Assembly (NCBI RefSeq): GCF_030815975.1
Contig: NZ_JAUSXL010000002.1
Span: forward strand, 3,274,501 to 3,338,500
DNA length: 64,000 nucleotides
Direction: 5' to 3'
DNA from: Variovorax paradoxus
GTDB lineage: Bacteria; Pseudomonadota; Gammaproteobacteria; Burkholderiales; Burkholderiaceae_C
In this document: in pieces, positions 41,094 to 49,600 of the stretch
Layout: each line of letters opens with the position of its first letter
How positions within the stretch are numbered: position 1 is the first letter of the stretch
Notes under the pieces: generated by a model
Database searches by the model: none
Told to the model about the DNA's origin: nothing
Seen by the model: only the letters and a program-made list of their open reading frames with translations
Position numbers and translations under genes: made by a program

Positions 41094-43253
41094 TCATGCG
41101 GGTTGCAGCGCGCGCACCACGGCGCCGCGCAGCGAATGCAGCAGCCGCTCGTGCCACTTCGGGTTCTGCACCACCTCGGCGCGGTAGAAGCTCGGGCACA
41201 GCGTGGCCGCGTGCGCGTTCTCGCCGCACAGGCCGCAGCCCACGCAGCCGTCGATCACGGTGGCGACAGGGTCGACCTTGAGCGGATCGGGGTTGTCCTT
41301 CAGCGTGAGCGTGGGGCAACCCGACAGGCGGATGCAGGCGTGGTCGCCGTTGCACACATCCTCGTCGACGCCGTACTTCACGCGCACCACGCGCTCGCCC
41401 TTTTTCAACAGGCCGGCAATCCACGGCTTGATGCGGCGCTGCCGTTCGAGCTGGCATTCGCCCTCGGCGATCACCACCTTCAGGCCGTTGAAGTCGCTGG
41501 TGAGCGCCTCGGTCAGCGTCTTGCGCATGCGCTCCACGTCGTAGGTGGTGACGGTGCGCATCCACTTCACGCCCAGGCCCGTGAGCGTGGCTTCGATGGT
41601 CTGGTTCTTGTCGACCAGGCTCTGCTGCTTGTCGACGGCGCGCTCCTTCATCTCGTCGTCGGGCGTGGAGATGATGTCCTGCGTGCCGGTGGCCGAGGTG
41701 TAGCCGTTCTTGAAGATCAGCAGCACCGCGTCGTCGTCGTTGAAGAGCGCGCTCTGCACGCCGGTGAGCAGGCCGTTGTGCCAGAACCCGCCGTCGCCCA
41801 TGATCGACAGGGTGCGGCGGTTCATCATCGGCGCCACGCCTGCGCGGCTCGCCAGGCTCATGCCGTAGCCCAGGATCGAGTGCCCCATCGAGAAGGGCTC
41901 GAAGGTGCCGAAGGCATGGCAGCCGATGTCGGCCGCGATGTGCACCGGCCCCGTTTCCTGCTGCGCGAGCTTGAGCGCCGAGAACACCGGGCGCTCGGGG
42001 CAGCCGATGCAGAAGCTCGGCGGCCGGTTGGGCAGCAGCGTCTCGAGCTGGCGCGCCACGGCCTCGCGGCGCTCGCGGTTGCCGGCCAGCCAGGCCTGCG
42101 CGGAAGACAAAGCCTCGCTGGTCTCGATGTACTTCGCGGCGAACGCGCCGAGGCCGCCCGCGAGCACCTCGACGCCGTATTCGCCGGCCGAAGGCAGCAT
42201 GTCCTTGCCGTGCAGCGGCGTCTGGATGTCGCGCCGGCGCAGCAGGGTGGCGATGTCCTGCTCGATGTATTCGGGCTGGCCTTCTTCCACCACCAGCACC
42301 GCGCGCTTGCCCACGCAGAAGTCGGCCACCTGCTCGGGCACCAGCGGGTAGGTCACGTTGAGCACCAGGATCGGAATGTCTGTCTCGCCGAAGGCATCGG
42401 CCAGCCCCTGCTGCTGCAGGCTGCGGATCAGCGCGTTGTAGAGCCCGCCCTGCACCACGATCCCGAGGTCGGCATGCCGGCCGCCCGGAATCAGCTCGTT
42501 GAGTCCGTGCTCCACGATGTAGCGCCGCGCGGCCGGAATGCGCTCGTCGCCCTTGAGCTTTTCATGGCGGAAGGTGACGGGCGGGTGCGCGAGCCGCATG
42601 TAATCGAAGCCCGCGGGCTCGCTCATCAGCGCGCGGGTCGACACCGCGGGTGCGACGTTGTCCTTGCACTCGAAGCTGCCGCGCACGTGGCAGGTGCGGA
42701 TGCGCAGCTCCATCAGGCAGGGCATGCTGGAGGCCTCCGAAAGGCGGAAGCCTTCTTCCACCATGCGCACCATCACGCCGAGGTCGGGCCGCGGGTCGAG
42801 CAGGCACATGCTCGACTTGAGCGCGTAGGCGTGCGTGCGCTCCTGGATCACGCTGGCGCCTTCGCCGTAGTCCTCGCCCACCACCACCAGCACGCCGCCG
42901 GTCACGCCCGGCGACGACAGGTTGGAGAGCGCATCGGCCGCCACGTTGGTGCCGACTATCGACTTCCAGGTGACCGCGCCGCGCATCGGGTAGTGGATGG
43001 AGGCGCCGAGCATGGCTGCAGCCGAGGCTTCGTTGGAGCAGGCCTCCCCGTGCACGCCGAGCTCGTCCATGTAGGCCTTGCCCTGCACCATCACGTCGAG
43101 CAGGTGCGAGACAGGCGCGCCCTGGTAGCCGCCCACGTAGGCCACGCCCGACTGCAACAGGCCCTTGGTGATTGCGAGGATGCCCTCGCCATGAAAAGTG
43201 TCGCCGGCGCCCAGGCGCAGCAACTCGACTTCCTTGCTGAATGAAACTTCCAA
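41094..43253 (-). CDS. iorA: Indolepyruvate oxidoreductase alpha-type subunit (TPP, Fe-S)
   Basis: 719-residue TPP-dependent 2-oxoacid oxidoreductase with CoA acylation activity. The pyrimidine-binding domain is N-terminal (GYQGAPVSHLLDV, HGEACSNEASAAAML). The TPP/Mg motif IMGDGGFWHNGLLTG lies near ~480-495. A Cys-rich C-terminus (CNGDHACIRLSGC, then CVGCGLCGENAHAATLC) binds iron-sulfur clusters. The likely start is TTG at 43251-43253 (MEVSFSKEVELLRLG), with GGAG nine bases upstream; the longer upstream frame lacks coding character. Its stop overlaps a possible iorB start. Confidence 0.87.
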   Translation of the reverse strand: MEVSFSKEVELLRLGAGDTFHGEGILAITKGLLQSGVAYVGGYQGAPVSHLLDVMVQGKAYMDELGVHGEACSNEASAAAMLGASIHYPMRGAVTWKSIVGTNVAADALSNLSSPGVTGGVLVVVGEDYGEGASVIQERTHAYALKSSMCLLDPRPDLGVMVRMVEEGFRLSEASSMPCLMELRIRTCHVRGSFECKDNVAPAVSTRALMSEPAGFDYMRLAHPPVTFRHEKLKGDERIPAARRYIVEHGLNELIPGGRHADLGIVVQGGLYNALIRSLQQQGLADAFGETDIPILVLNVTYPLVPEQVADFCVGKRAVLVVEEGQPEYIEQDIATLLRRRDIQTPLHGKDMLPSAGEYGVEVLAGGLGAFAAKYIETSEALSSAQAWLAGNRERREAVARQLETLLPNRPPSFCIGCPERPVFSALKLAQQETGPVHIAADIGCHAFGTFEPFSMGHSILGYGMSLASRAGVAPMMNRRTLSIMGDGGFWHNGLLTGVQSALFNDDDAVLLIFKNGYTSATGTQDIISTPDDEMKERAVDKQQSLVDKNQTIEATLTGLGVKWMRTVTTYDVERMRKTLTEALTSDFNGLKVVIAEGECQLERQRRIKPWIAGLLKKGERVVRVKYGVDEDVCNGDHACIRLSGCPTLTLKDNPDPLKVDPVATVIDGCVGCGLCGENAHAATLCPSFYRAEVVQNPKWHERLLHSLRGAVVRALQPA

Positions 43254-43362
43254 GAGATTCGACTCCGTTGATGGATGGGGATTGAGTGGTGGCGATGGCG
43301 CGGAGCGGCAAGCGCTCTGCCCGCGCCGCGCTTCGCCGACGCCGTGTGGTGGTGGCGGCTCC

Positions 43363-44016
43363 CTACTTGCCGGGCGGCTTGGCGGCTGCGCCGGGAAAGC
43401 GCGCCACGTAGTAGGCAAGGGTGTCCAGGTCCTCCGGCGGGATGCCGCTCAGCGCTTCGGTCATGGCCTGCGTGTAGCCCGGGCGCTTGCCCGTGCGGAA
43501 ACCGTGCAGGGTCAGCTGCAGATAGTCTTCGCGCTGCTGCGCGATGCGAGGAACCTGCTGGCCGCCGCTCAGGTCGGCGCCGTGGCAGATCACGCAGCGA
43601 TGCGTTTGCGCCAGCGCCTGGCCGCGTGCCATGCGCGCCGCATCGGGCGCCGCGGCCGGCGGCGCGGCGGGCACCGGCGCCAGCGTGGCGATGAACTCCG
43701 AGAAGCCGCGCAGGTCCTCGTCCTTCATGGTCTTTGCCACCGCCGACATGGCGGGGTTGTCGCGCCGGCCTTCGCGAAACAGGAACAGCTGCGTGATGGC
43801 ATAGAACGAATGCTGGCCCGCGAGCACCGGCGTTCCCGCCATGTCGCTGCGCCCATCCGCGCCGTGGCACGAGGCGCACACGGCCGCGTAGCGCTGCGCA
43901 TAGGTGCCCTGCGCCGCCTGCGTGCCTTGTGCGCCGGCAAGCGGTGCCGCTGAAGCGAGGAGCGTCGTCATGGCGATGCCCGCAATGGCCTGCGTGATGG
44001 CGAGACCCTTGCTCAT
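43363..44016 (-). CDS. Diheme cytochrome c (c4-like)
   Basis: 217-residue periplasmic cytochrome with signal peptide (ITQAIAGIAMTTLLASAAPLAGAQ) and two class I heme domains. Heme sites are CASCH in YAAVCASCHGADGRSD and CVICH in HRCVICHGADLSGGQ; likely distal Met residues are in AMSAVAKTMKDEDL and YTQAMTEALSG. Its ATG overlaps the stop of the sorbosone dehydrogenase-like gene (ATGA at 44013-44016), so it is very probably the electron acceptor of that enzyme. Confidence 0.88.
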   Translation of the reverse strand: MSKGLAITQAIAGIAMTTLLASAAPLAGAQGTQAAQGTYAQRYAAVCASCHGADGRSDMAGTPVLAGQHSFYAITQLFLFREGRRDNPAMSAVAKTMKDEDLRGFSEFIATLAPVPAAPPAAAPDAARMARGQALAQTHRCVICHGADLSGGQQVPRIAQQREDYLQLTLHGFRTGKRPGYTQAMTEALSGIPPEDLDTLAYYVARFPGAAAKPPGK

Positions 44017-45212
44017 CGGCCGCTGTAGCTGATGCGGTAGATCGCGCCGGCGTGGTCGTCGCTCACGAGCATGGAGCCGTCCTTCAGCACCAGGAAGTCC
44101 ACCGGCCGGCCCAGGTAGTTGTTGTTCTCGACGAAGCCCGTCATGAAGGGCTCGACCTTCGCGCCGCCCTTGCCGTCGGGCCATGCCACCGCAATGTCGG
44201 CGTACTTGACGGTGCGGTTCCACGGACCGTGGCGGGCGATGAACATCGCGCCGCGGTACTTGGTGGGGAACATCTTGCCGTTGTAGAAGGCCAGGCCCAG
44301 CGAGGCGGCGTGCGGGCCGAGCAGGGCGGCGGGCCTGGTGAACTCGCCGCAGTTCTTGCCCCAGCCGAATTCGGGGTCGGCGATGTTGCCCTGGTGGCAA
44401 TACGGATAGCCGAAATGCTGGTCGGGCTTGGCCACCACGTTCAGCTCGTCGTTCGGCAGGTCTTCGCTGAGCCAGTCGCGGCCGTTGTCGGTGAACCAGA
44501 GGTTGCCGGTCTTGGGGTCGAAGTCGAAGCCCACCGTGTTGCGCACGCCGCGCGCCACGGTCTCGATGCCGCTGCCGTCGAGGTTCATGCGGAAGATGCG
44601 CGCATGCGCCTCGTCGGGGTCGCAGATGTTGCAGGGCGCGCCCACGGCGTAGTAGAGCTTGCCGTCGTGCACGCGCAGGTAGCGCCAGCTGTGGTCCTGC
44701 CCGCCGGGCAGCTTGTCGTTGAGCAGCGCGGGCGTGCCGGGGTTGTCGAGCTTGTCCTCGATGCCGTCGTAGCGAACGATCTGCTTGTGCGTGGCCAGAT
44801 AGAGCGCGCCCTTGTGAAACTCGATGCCGGTGGCGAATTCGGTCTTGTCGACGATGGTCTTGGGCTTGCGGTCGCCTTTCTCCGCAATGGCATAGACCTT
44901 GTTGCCCACGAACAGCGTGCTCACGAAGACCGTGCCCTTGTCGCCCTGGCGCAGCGAACGCGCATCGAGCACGCCCGAGGCCCAGGTCTCCACCTTGAAG
45001 CCCGGCGGCAGCTTGAACCTGGCGGTGGGCAGCTGGTCAGGCGCGGTCGGGATCGGGAAGGAGGGCACCGGCGCCATGCGCGTGGCGGCCTCGGTCTTGG
45101 GGCGGCCCTTGGCCCAGCCCGGCTCCTCGGCCGGGAGCTGCTGTGCCCAGGCGGCGGTGGCGGCAACGCAAAGCAGGGCGGCGATTGCCGCATGCGGACG
45201 GAGTCTGGCCAT
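44013..45212 (-). CDS. Sorbosone dehydrogenase-like PQQ/soluble glucose dehydrogenase-fold protein
   Basis: 399-residue periplasmic protein with signal peptide (ALLCVAATAAWA-QQ). The six-bladed propeller of the GSDH/L-sorbosone dehydrogenase family shows in FKLPPGFKVETWASGVLDARSLRQGD, GGQDHSWRYLRVH, the GVRNTVGFDFDPKTGNLWFTDNGRDWL strand (residues ~225-251), HFGYPYCHQGN and RPVDFLVLKDGSMLVSDDHAGAIYRI. These enzymes oxidise sugars or aldehydes with PQQ and pass electrons to a cytochrome c; a diheme cytochrome gene overlaps its end. No pqq biosynthesis genes are in the window. Divergent from a LysR gene. Confidence 0.85.
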   Translation of the reverse strand: MARLRPHAAIAALLCVAATAAWAQQLPAEEPGWAKGRPKTEAATRMAPVPSFPIPTAPDQLPTARFKLPPGFKVETWASGVLDARSLRQGDKGTVFVSTLFVGNKVYAIAEKGDRKPKTIVDKTEFATGIEFHKGALYLATHKQIVRYDGIEDKLDNPGTPALLNDKLPGGQDHSWRYLRVHDGKLYYAVGAPCNICDPDEAHARIFRMNLDGSGIETVARGVRNTVGFDFDPKTGNLWFTDNGRDWLSEDLPNDELNVVAKPDQHFGYPYCHQGNIADPEFGWGKNCGEFTRPAALLGPHAASLGLAFYNGKMFPTKYRGAMFIARHGPWNRTVKYADIAVAWPDGKGGAKVEPFMTGFVENNNYLGRPVDFLVLKDGSMLVSDDHAGAIYRISYSGR

Positions 45213-45330
45213 GTCGTGTCTCCTTCTCGTTGTGGGGTGCTCTTCTTGTGTTCGCCGAATGTCGATCGGCGACGGCGGCCAGTGTGCGGGCCTGGAGCGC
45301 GCTCTTCAATAAAATAATCGAGCTAAGTAA

Positions 45331-45347
45331 TATGCATGGCATGCATA
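45331..45347. promoter_or_regulatory. Palindrome between LysR gene and sorbosone-dehydrogenase operon
   Basis: Perfect 8-base arms TATGCATG and CATGCATA around one G, 8 bases before the chosen LysR ATG (45356) and 118 bases before the divergent dehydrogenase gene. Because ATGs at 45332 and 45341 lie inside it, the palindrome argues for the downstream start of LysR. Probably an operator; inferred. Confidence 0.45.
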
Positions 45348-45355
45348 TACAGACG

Positions 45356-46246
45356 ATGGACCTCAACCTGCTGCGCCTCTTCGATGCCGTTTACCGCGCC
45401 CGCAGCGTGAGCCGCGCGGCCGAGGCGCTGGGCCTGACGCAGCCGGCGGCGAGCCACGGCCTCGGCCGCCTGCGCCTGCTGCTGAAAGACGCGCTCTTCA
45501 CGCGCGCCCCGGGCGGCGTGGCGCCGACGCCGCGCGCCGAGCGGCTGGCCACCGCGGTGCAGGCTGCACTCAGCACGCTGGAAGAAGCGCTGAGCGAGCC
45601 CGACCGCTTCGAGCCGCAGGGCTCGCGCAAGACCTTCCGCATCCACATGAGCGACATCGGCGAGGGGCGCTTCCTGCCCGCGCTGATGGCGCGGCTCGGC
45701 GAGATGGCGCCCGGCGTGCGGGTCGAGACGCTTCCGCTGCCGCCCACCGACATAGCGCCCGCGCTCGACAGCGGCCGCATCGACTTTGCCTTCGGCTTCC
45801 TGCCCAAGGTGCGCGACACGCAGCGCAGGCACCTGCTGAAGGACCGCTACATCGTGCTGCTGCGCAAGGGCCATCCGTTCGCGCGCGGGCGGCGCAGCAG
45901 CCAGGCGCTCATCGAGGCGCTGCAGACGCTCGAGTACGTGGCGGTGCGCACGCATGCGGAGACGCTGCGCATCCTGCAGCTGCTCAATCTGGAGGAGCGC
46001 GTGCGGCTCACCACCGAGCACTTCATGGTGTTGCCGGCCATCGTGCGCGCCACCGACCTGGCGGTGGTGATGCCGCGCAACATTGCGCGCGGATTTGCAG
46101 AGGAAGGCGGCTATGCCATCGTCGAACCGGCTTTTCCGCTGCGCGACTTCACGGTCTCGCTGCATTGGAGCAAGCGCTTCGAGGCCGACCCGGCCAACCA
46201 ATGGCTGCGGCTGGTGATCACCGCGCTGTTCTCGGAACGCCCGTAG
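45356..46246 (+). CDS. LysR family transcriptional regulator (NodD/PcaQ-like type)
   Basis: 296-residue LTTR with a canonical start MDLNLLRLFDAVYRARSVSRAAEALGLTQPAASHGLGRLR and effector domain from ~90 (FRIHMSDIGEGRFLPALM). Upstream ATGs at 45332 and 45341 would add 8 or 5 residues, but they lie within a 17-bp palindrome and the MDLNLL form is typical of the family. No clear ribosome site precedes any of them. Divergent from the sorbosone-dehydrogenase/cytochrome operon, its likely target. It lies 382 bases before the NRPS gene on the same strand, so could also influence that. Confidence 0.85.
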   Translation: MDLNLLRLFDAVYRARSVSRAAEALGLTQPAASHGLGRLRLLLKDALFTRAPGGVAPTPRAERLATAVQAALSTLEEALSEPDRFEPQGSRKTFRIHMSDIGEGRFLPALMARLGEMAPGVRVETLPLPPTDIAPALDSGRIDFAFGFLPKVRDTQRRHLLKDRYIVLLRKGHPFARGRRSSQALIEALQTLEYVAVRTHAETLRILQLLNLEERVRLTTEHFMVLPAIVRATDLAVVMPRNIARGFAEEGGYAIVEPAFPLRDFTVSLHWSKRFEADPANQWLRLVITALFSERP

Positions 46247-46628
46247 AAGAAAGCTCCCACGCGACCACCAAAGTACGCGCGGCCAGGCGCATCGATTCCC
46301 CTACGGAAAATAGACCAAGTTGTTGCACAGCAACATGGAATCGGCGCGTTTTTCTGCCGAACTACGATGAAAGCCTTCGCATTTCGAGATCGGCCAACCG
46401 AATGCGGTCTTCTCGATGAGTCCTTTTGCGCTCAGTGCGTTTTCCAAGGGCTTTGGCTCCAAAAAAGCGTCATCGAAATTGTTGCAACCACTTGTACATT
46501 GGTTTGGCCATGTGAGCGGATCGTCACTGCGGGCCCTCAGCATTTCTCATTGAACGGCGGGTGCCTCGCGCGTCTCTTTCACGCGCACATGCACCGTTGC
46601 CGAATTCATTCAAGAGCTGGAGAAGTGC
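46247..46628 (+). other. Leader/promoter region of the NRPS operon
   Basis: A 382-bp non-coding stretch, more A/T-rich than its surroundings. It contains a hairpin TGTTGC-ACA-GCAACA near 46320 and a TTGTTGCAAC repeat near 46480. It ends with a strong GGAGAAG ribosome site (46619-46625). An open frame from 46367 runs into the NRPS gene in another phase and has no coding character. No clear Fur box, lux box or sigma-54 site was seen. Confidence 0.45.
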
Positions 46629-49600
46629 ATGACTACCGCCGATCATCTGGGCCGCACCGCGCCCCTGACCTCGGGTCAGATGGCGATGTGGCTCGGCGCA
46701 AAATTCGCGTCGCCCGACACCAATTTCAATCTTGCCGAAGCCATCGACATCGATGGCCCCATCGACCCCGCCATCTTCCTTGCCGCCATGCGCCAAGTGG
46801 CCGACGAAGCCGAGGCCACGCGGCTGAGTTTCATCGACACGGGCGAAGGACCGCGCCAGGTCGTGGCGCCCACCTTCACCGGCGAGATCCCCTGCCTCGA
46901 CTTCAGCGGCAAGGCCGATCCGCAGGCCGAGGCCGAGCGCTGGATGCGCGCTGACTTCACGCGCAACATCGACCTCGCGCACGGGCAGCTGTGGCTGTCC
47001 GCGCTGATCCGCCTCGCGCCCGACCGCCACATCTGGTATCACCGCAGCCACCACATCGTGCTCGACGGCTTTGGCGGCGGACTCATTGCGCGCCGCCTCG
47101 CGGACGTCTACAGCGCGATGGCCGCCGGCAGCGCCGCCGTTCCCGATGAATCGCGCCTCGCGCCGGTCTCGCAGCTGGCGGAAGAAGACAACGCCTACCG
47201 CGAATCCGGCCGCTTCCCGCGCGACCGCCAGTACTGGGTCGAGCGCTTCGGCGATGCGCCGGATCCGCTGAGCCTGGCGTCGCAGCGTTCCGTGAACATC
47301 GGCGGCCTGCTGCGCCAGACCGTGCACCTGCCGGCCGCCAGCGTGCAGGCCCTGCAGGCCATTGCGCAAGACCTCGGGACCACGCTGCCGCAGATCCTCA
47401 TCGCCACTACCGCGGCCTATCTGTACCGCGCCACCGGCATCGAGGACATGGTGATCGGCATCCCCGTGACGGCGCGCCACAACGACCGTATGCGGCGCGT
47501 GCCGGCCATGGTGGCCAACGCACTGCCGCTGCGCCTGGCCATGCGCGCGGACCTGCCGATTCCGGAACTGATCCGCGAGGTCGGCCGGCAGATGCGGCAG
47601 ATCCTGCGGCACCAGAGCTATCGCTACGAACACCTGCGCAGCGACCTCCACATGCTGGTCGCCAACCGGCAGCTGTTCACCACGGTGGTCAACGTCGAGC
47701 CCTTCGACTACGACTTCCGTTTTGCGGGCCATGCCGCCAGGCCGCGCAACCTGTCGAACGGCACGGCCGAGGACCTGGGCATCTTCCTGTACGAGCGCGG
47801 CAACGGGCAGGACCTGCAGATCGACTTCGACGCCAACCCCGCGGTGCACAGCGCAGAAGGGCTGGCCGATCACCAGCGCCGCCTGCTCGCCTTCATGGCC
47901 GCGGTGATCCGCGAGCCGGACCAGGCAGTCGGCCGCGTCGACCTGCTGAGTGCCGACGAGCGCAGGCAGCTGCTGGTGGTGTGGAACGACACGGCGTACG
48001 CGGTGCCGGACACGACGCTGACGGCACTGATCGAAGCGCAGCTTGCAGCCAACCCGCAAGGCATTGCCCTCTGCTTCGAAGGCGAGGCGATGCGCAACGA
48101 CGAACTGAACCGCCGCGCCAACCGGCTCGCGCACCTGCTGCGCGCACGCGGCGCAGGGCCGGAGCGCACCGTGGCGCTGGCCATTCCGCGCTCGATGGAA
48201 CTGATGGTGGCCCTGCTGGCCACGCTGAAGACCGGCGCCGCCTACCTGCCGGTCGATCCGGACTTTCCGCAGGAGCGCATCGCCTTCATGCTCGGCGATG
48301 CGCGGCCGGTGTGCCTGGTCACGACCATGGCGCTCGCGGAGACACTGCCGGGCGACGCGTCGCCATTGCTGCTCGACCTGCCGCAAACGATTGCCGAACT
48401 GGGGACTTGCGCCGACACCGATCCCGCCGTCGCGATCGACCCTTCGCATCCGGCCTATGTGATCTACACCTCGGGCTCCACCGGAACGCCGAAGGGCGCG
48501 GTGGTGTCGCACCGCGCCATCGTCAATCGGCTGCGCTGGATGCAGCACCGCTACGGCCTGCGGGCCGACGATCGCGTGCTGCAGAAGACGCCTTCGAGCT
48601 TCGACGTGTCGGTCTGGGAATTCTTCTGGCCGCTGATCGACGGGGCCACGCTGGTGCTCGCGAAGCCGGGCGGCCACAAGGATGCGGCGTACCTGGCCGG
48701 GCTGATTGCCGGCGAAGGCATCACCACGATCCACTTCGTGCCGTCGATGCTCGAGGTCTTCCTGCGCGAGCCCGCGGCATCCGCATGCACCACGCTGCGG
48801 CGGGTGATCTGCAGCGGCGAAGCCCTGTCGCCCGCGCTGGTGTCGCAGTTCCAGCAGCGCCTGGCCTGCGAGCTGCACAACCTCTACGGGCCGACCGAGG
48901 CCGCCGTCGACGTCACTTCATGGGAATGCCCGCGCGAACCGCAAGCCGCGGCCGCATCGGCGAGCGTGCCCATCGGTCGCCCGATCTGGAACACGCAGAT
49001 GCATGTGCTGGACAGCGGCCTGCAGCCCGTGCCGCCGGGCACGGCCGGCGAGCTCTACATCGCGGGCATCGGCCTGGCGCGCGGCTACCTGAAGCGCCCG
49101 CTGTTGAGCGCGGAGCGCTTCATTGCCAATCCTTATGGCGAGCCCGGCAGCCGCATGTACCGCAGCGGCGACCTCGCGCGCTGGCGCAGCGACGGCAGCC
49201 TCGACTTCCTCGGCCGCGCCGACCAGCAGGTGAAGATCCGCGGCCTGCGCATCGAGCCCGGCGAGATCGAATCGGTGCTGCTGAAACACCCGCAGGTGGC
49301 GCAGGCCGCGGTAGTTGCACGCGAGGACGCGCTAGGCGAGAAGCGCCTGGTGGCCTACGTGGTGGCCGCCGATGCGGCCGACCCGCAGGCCGCCGAGCTG
49401 CGCACGCACCTGGCGCAGGCCTTGCCCGAGTACATGGTGCCCTCGGCCTTCGTGAACCTGCCGGCGCTGCCGCTGGGCCCGAGCGGCAAGCTCGACCGCA
49501 AGGCGCTGCCGGCGCCCGAGCTGCAGGCCGCCACGCCATATGCCGCGCCGCGCACGCCCACCGAGAAGATCCTGGCCGGCCTCTGGGCCGAGACGCTGCA

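Noticed and set aside
46367..46954. Open frame beginning in the NRPS leader region
   Set aside because: It overlaps the NRPS start in another phase and the 5' part has no ribosome site or coding-like composition.
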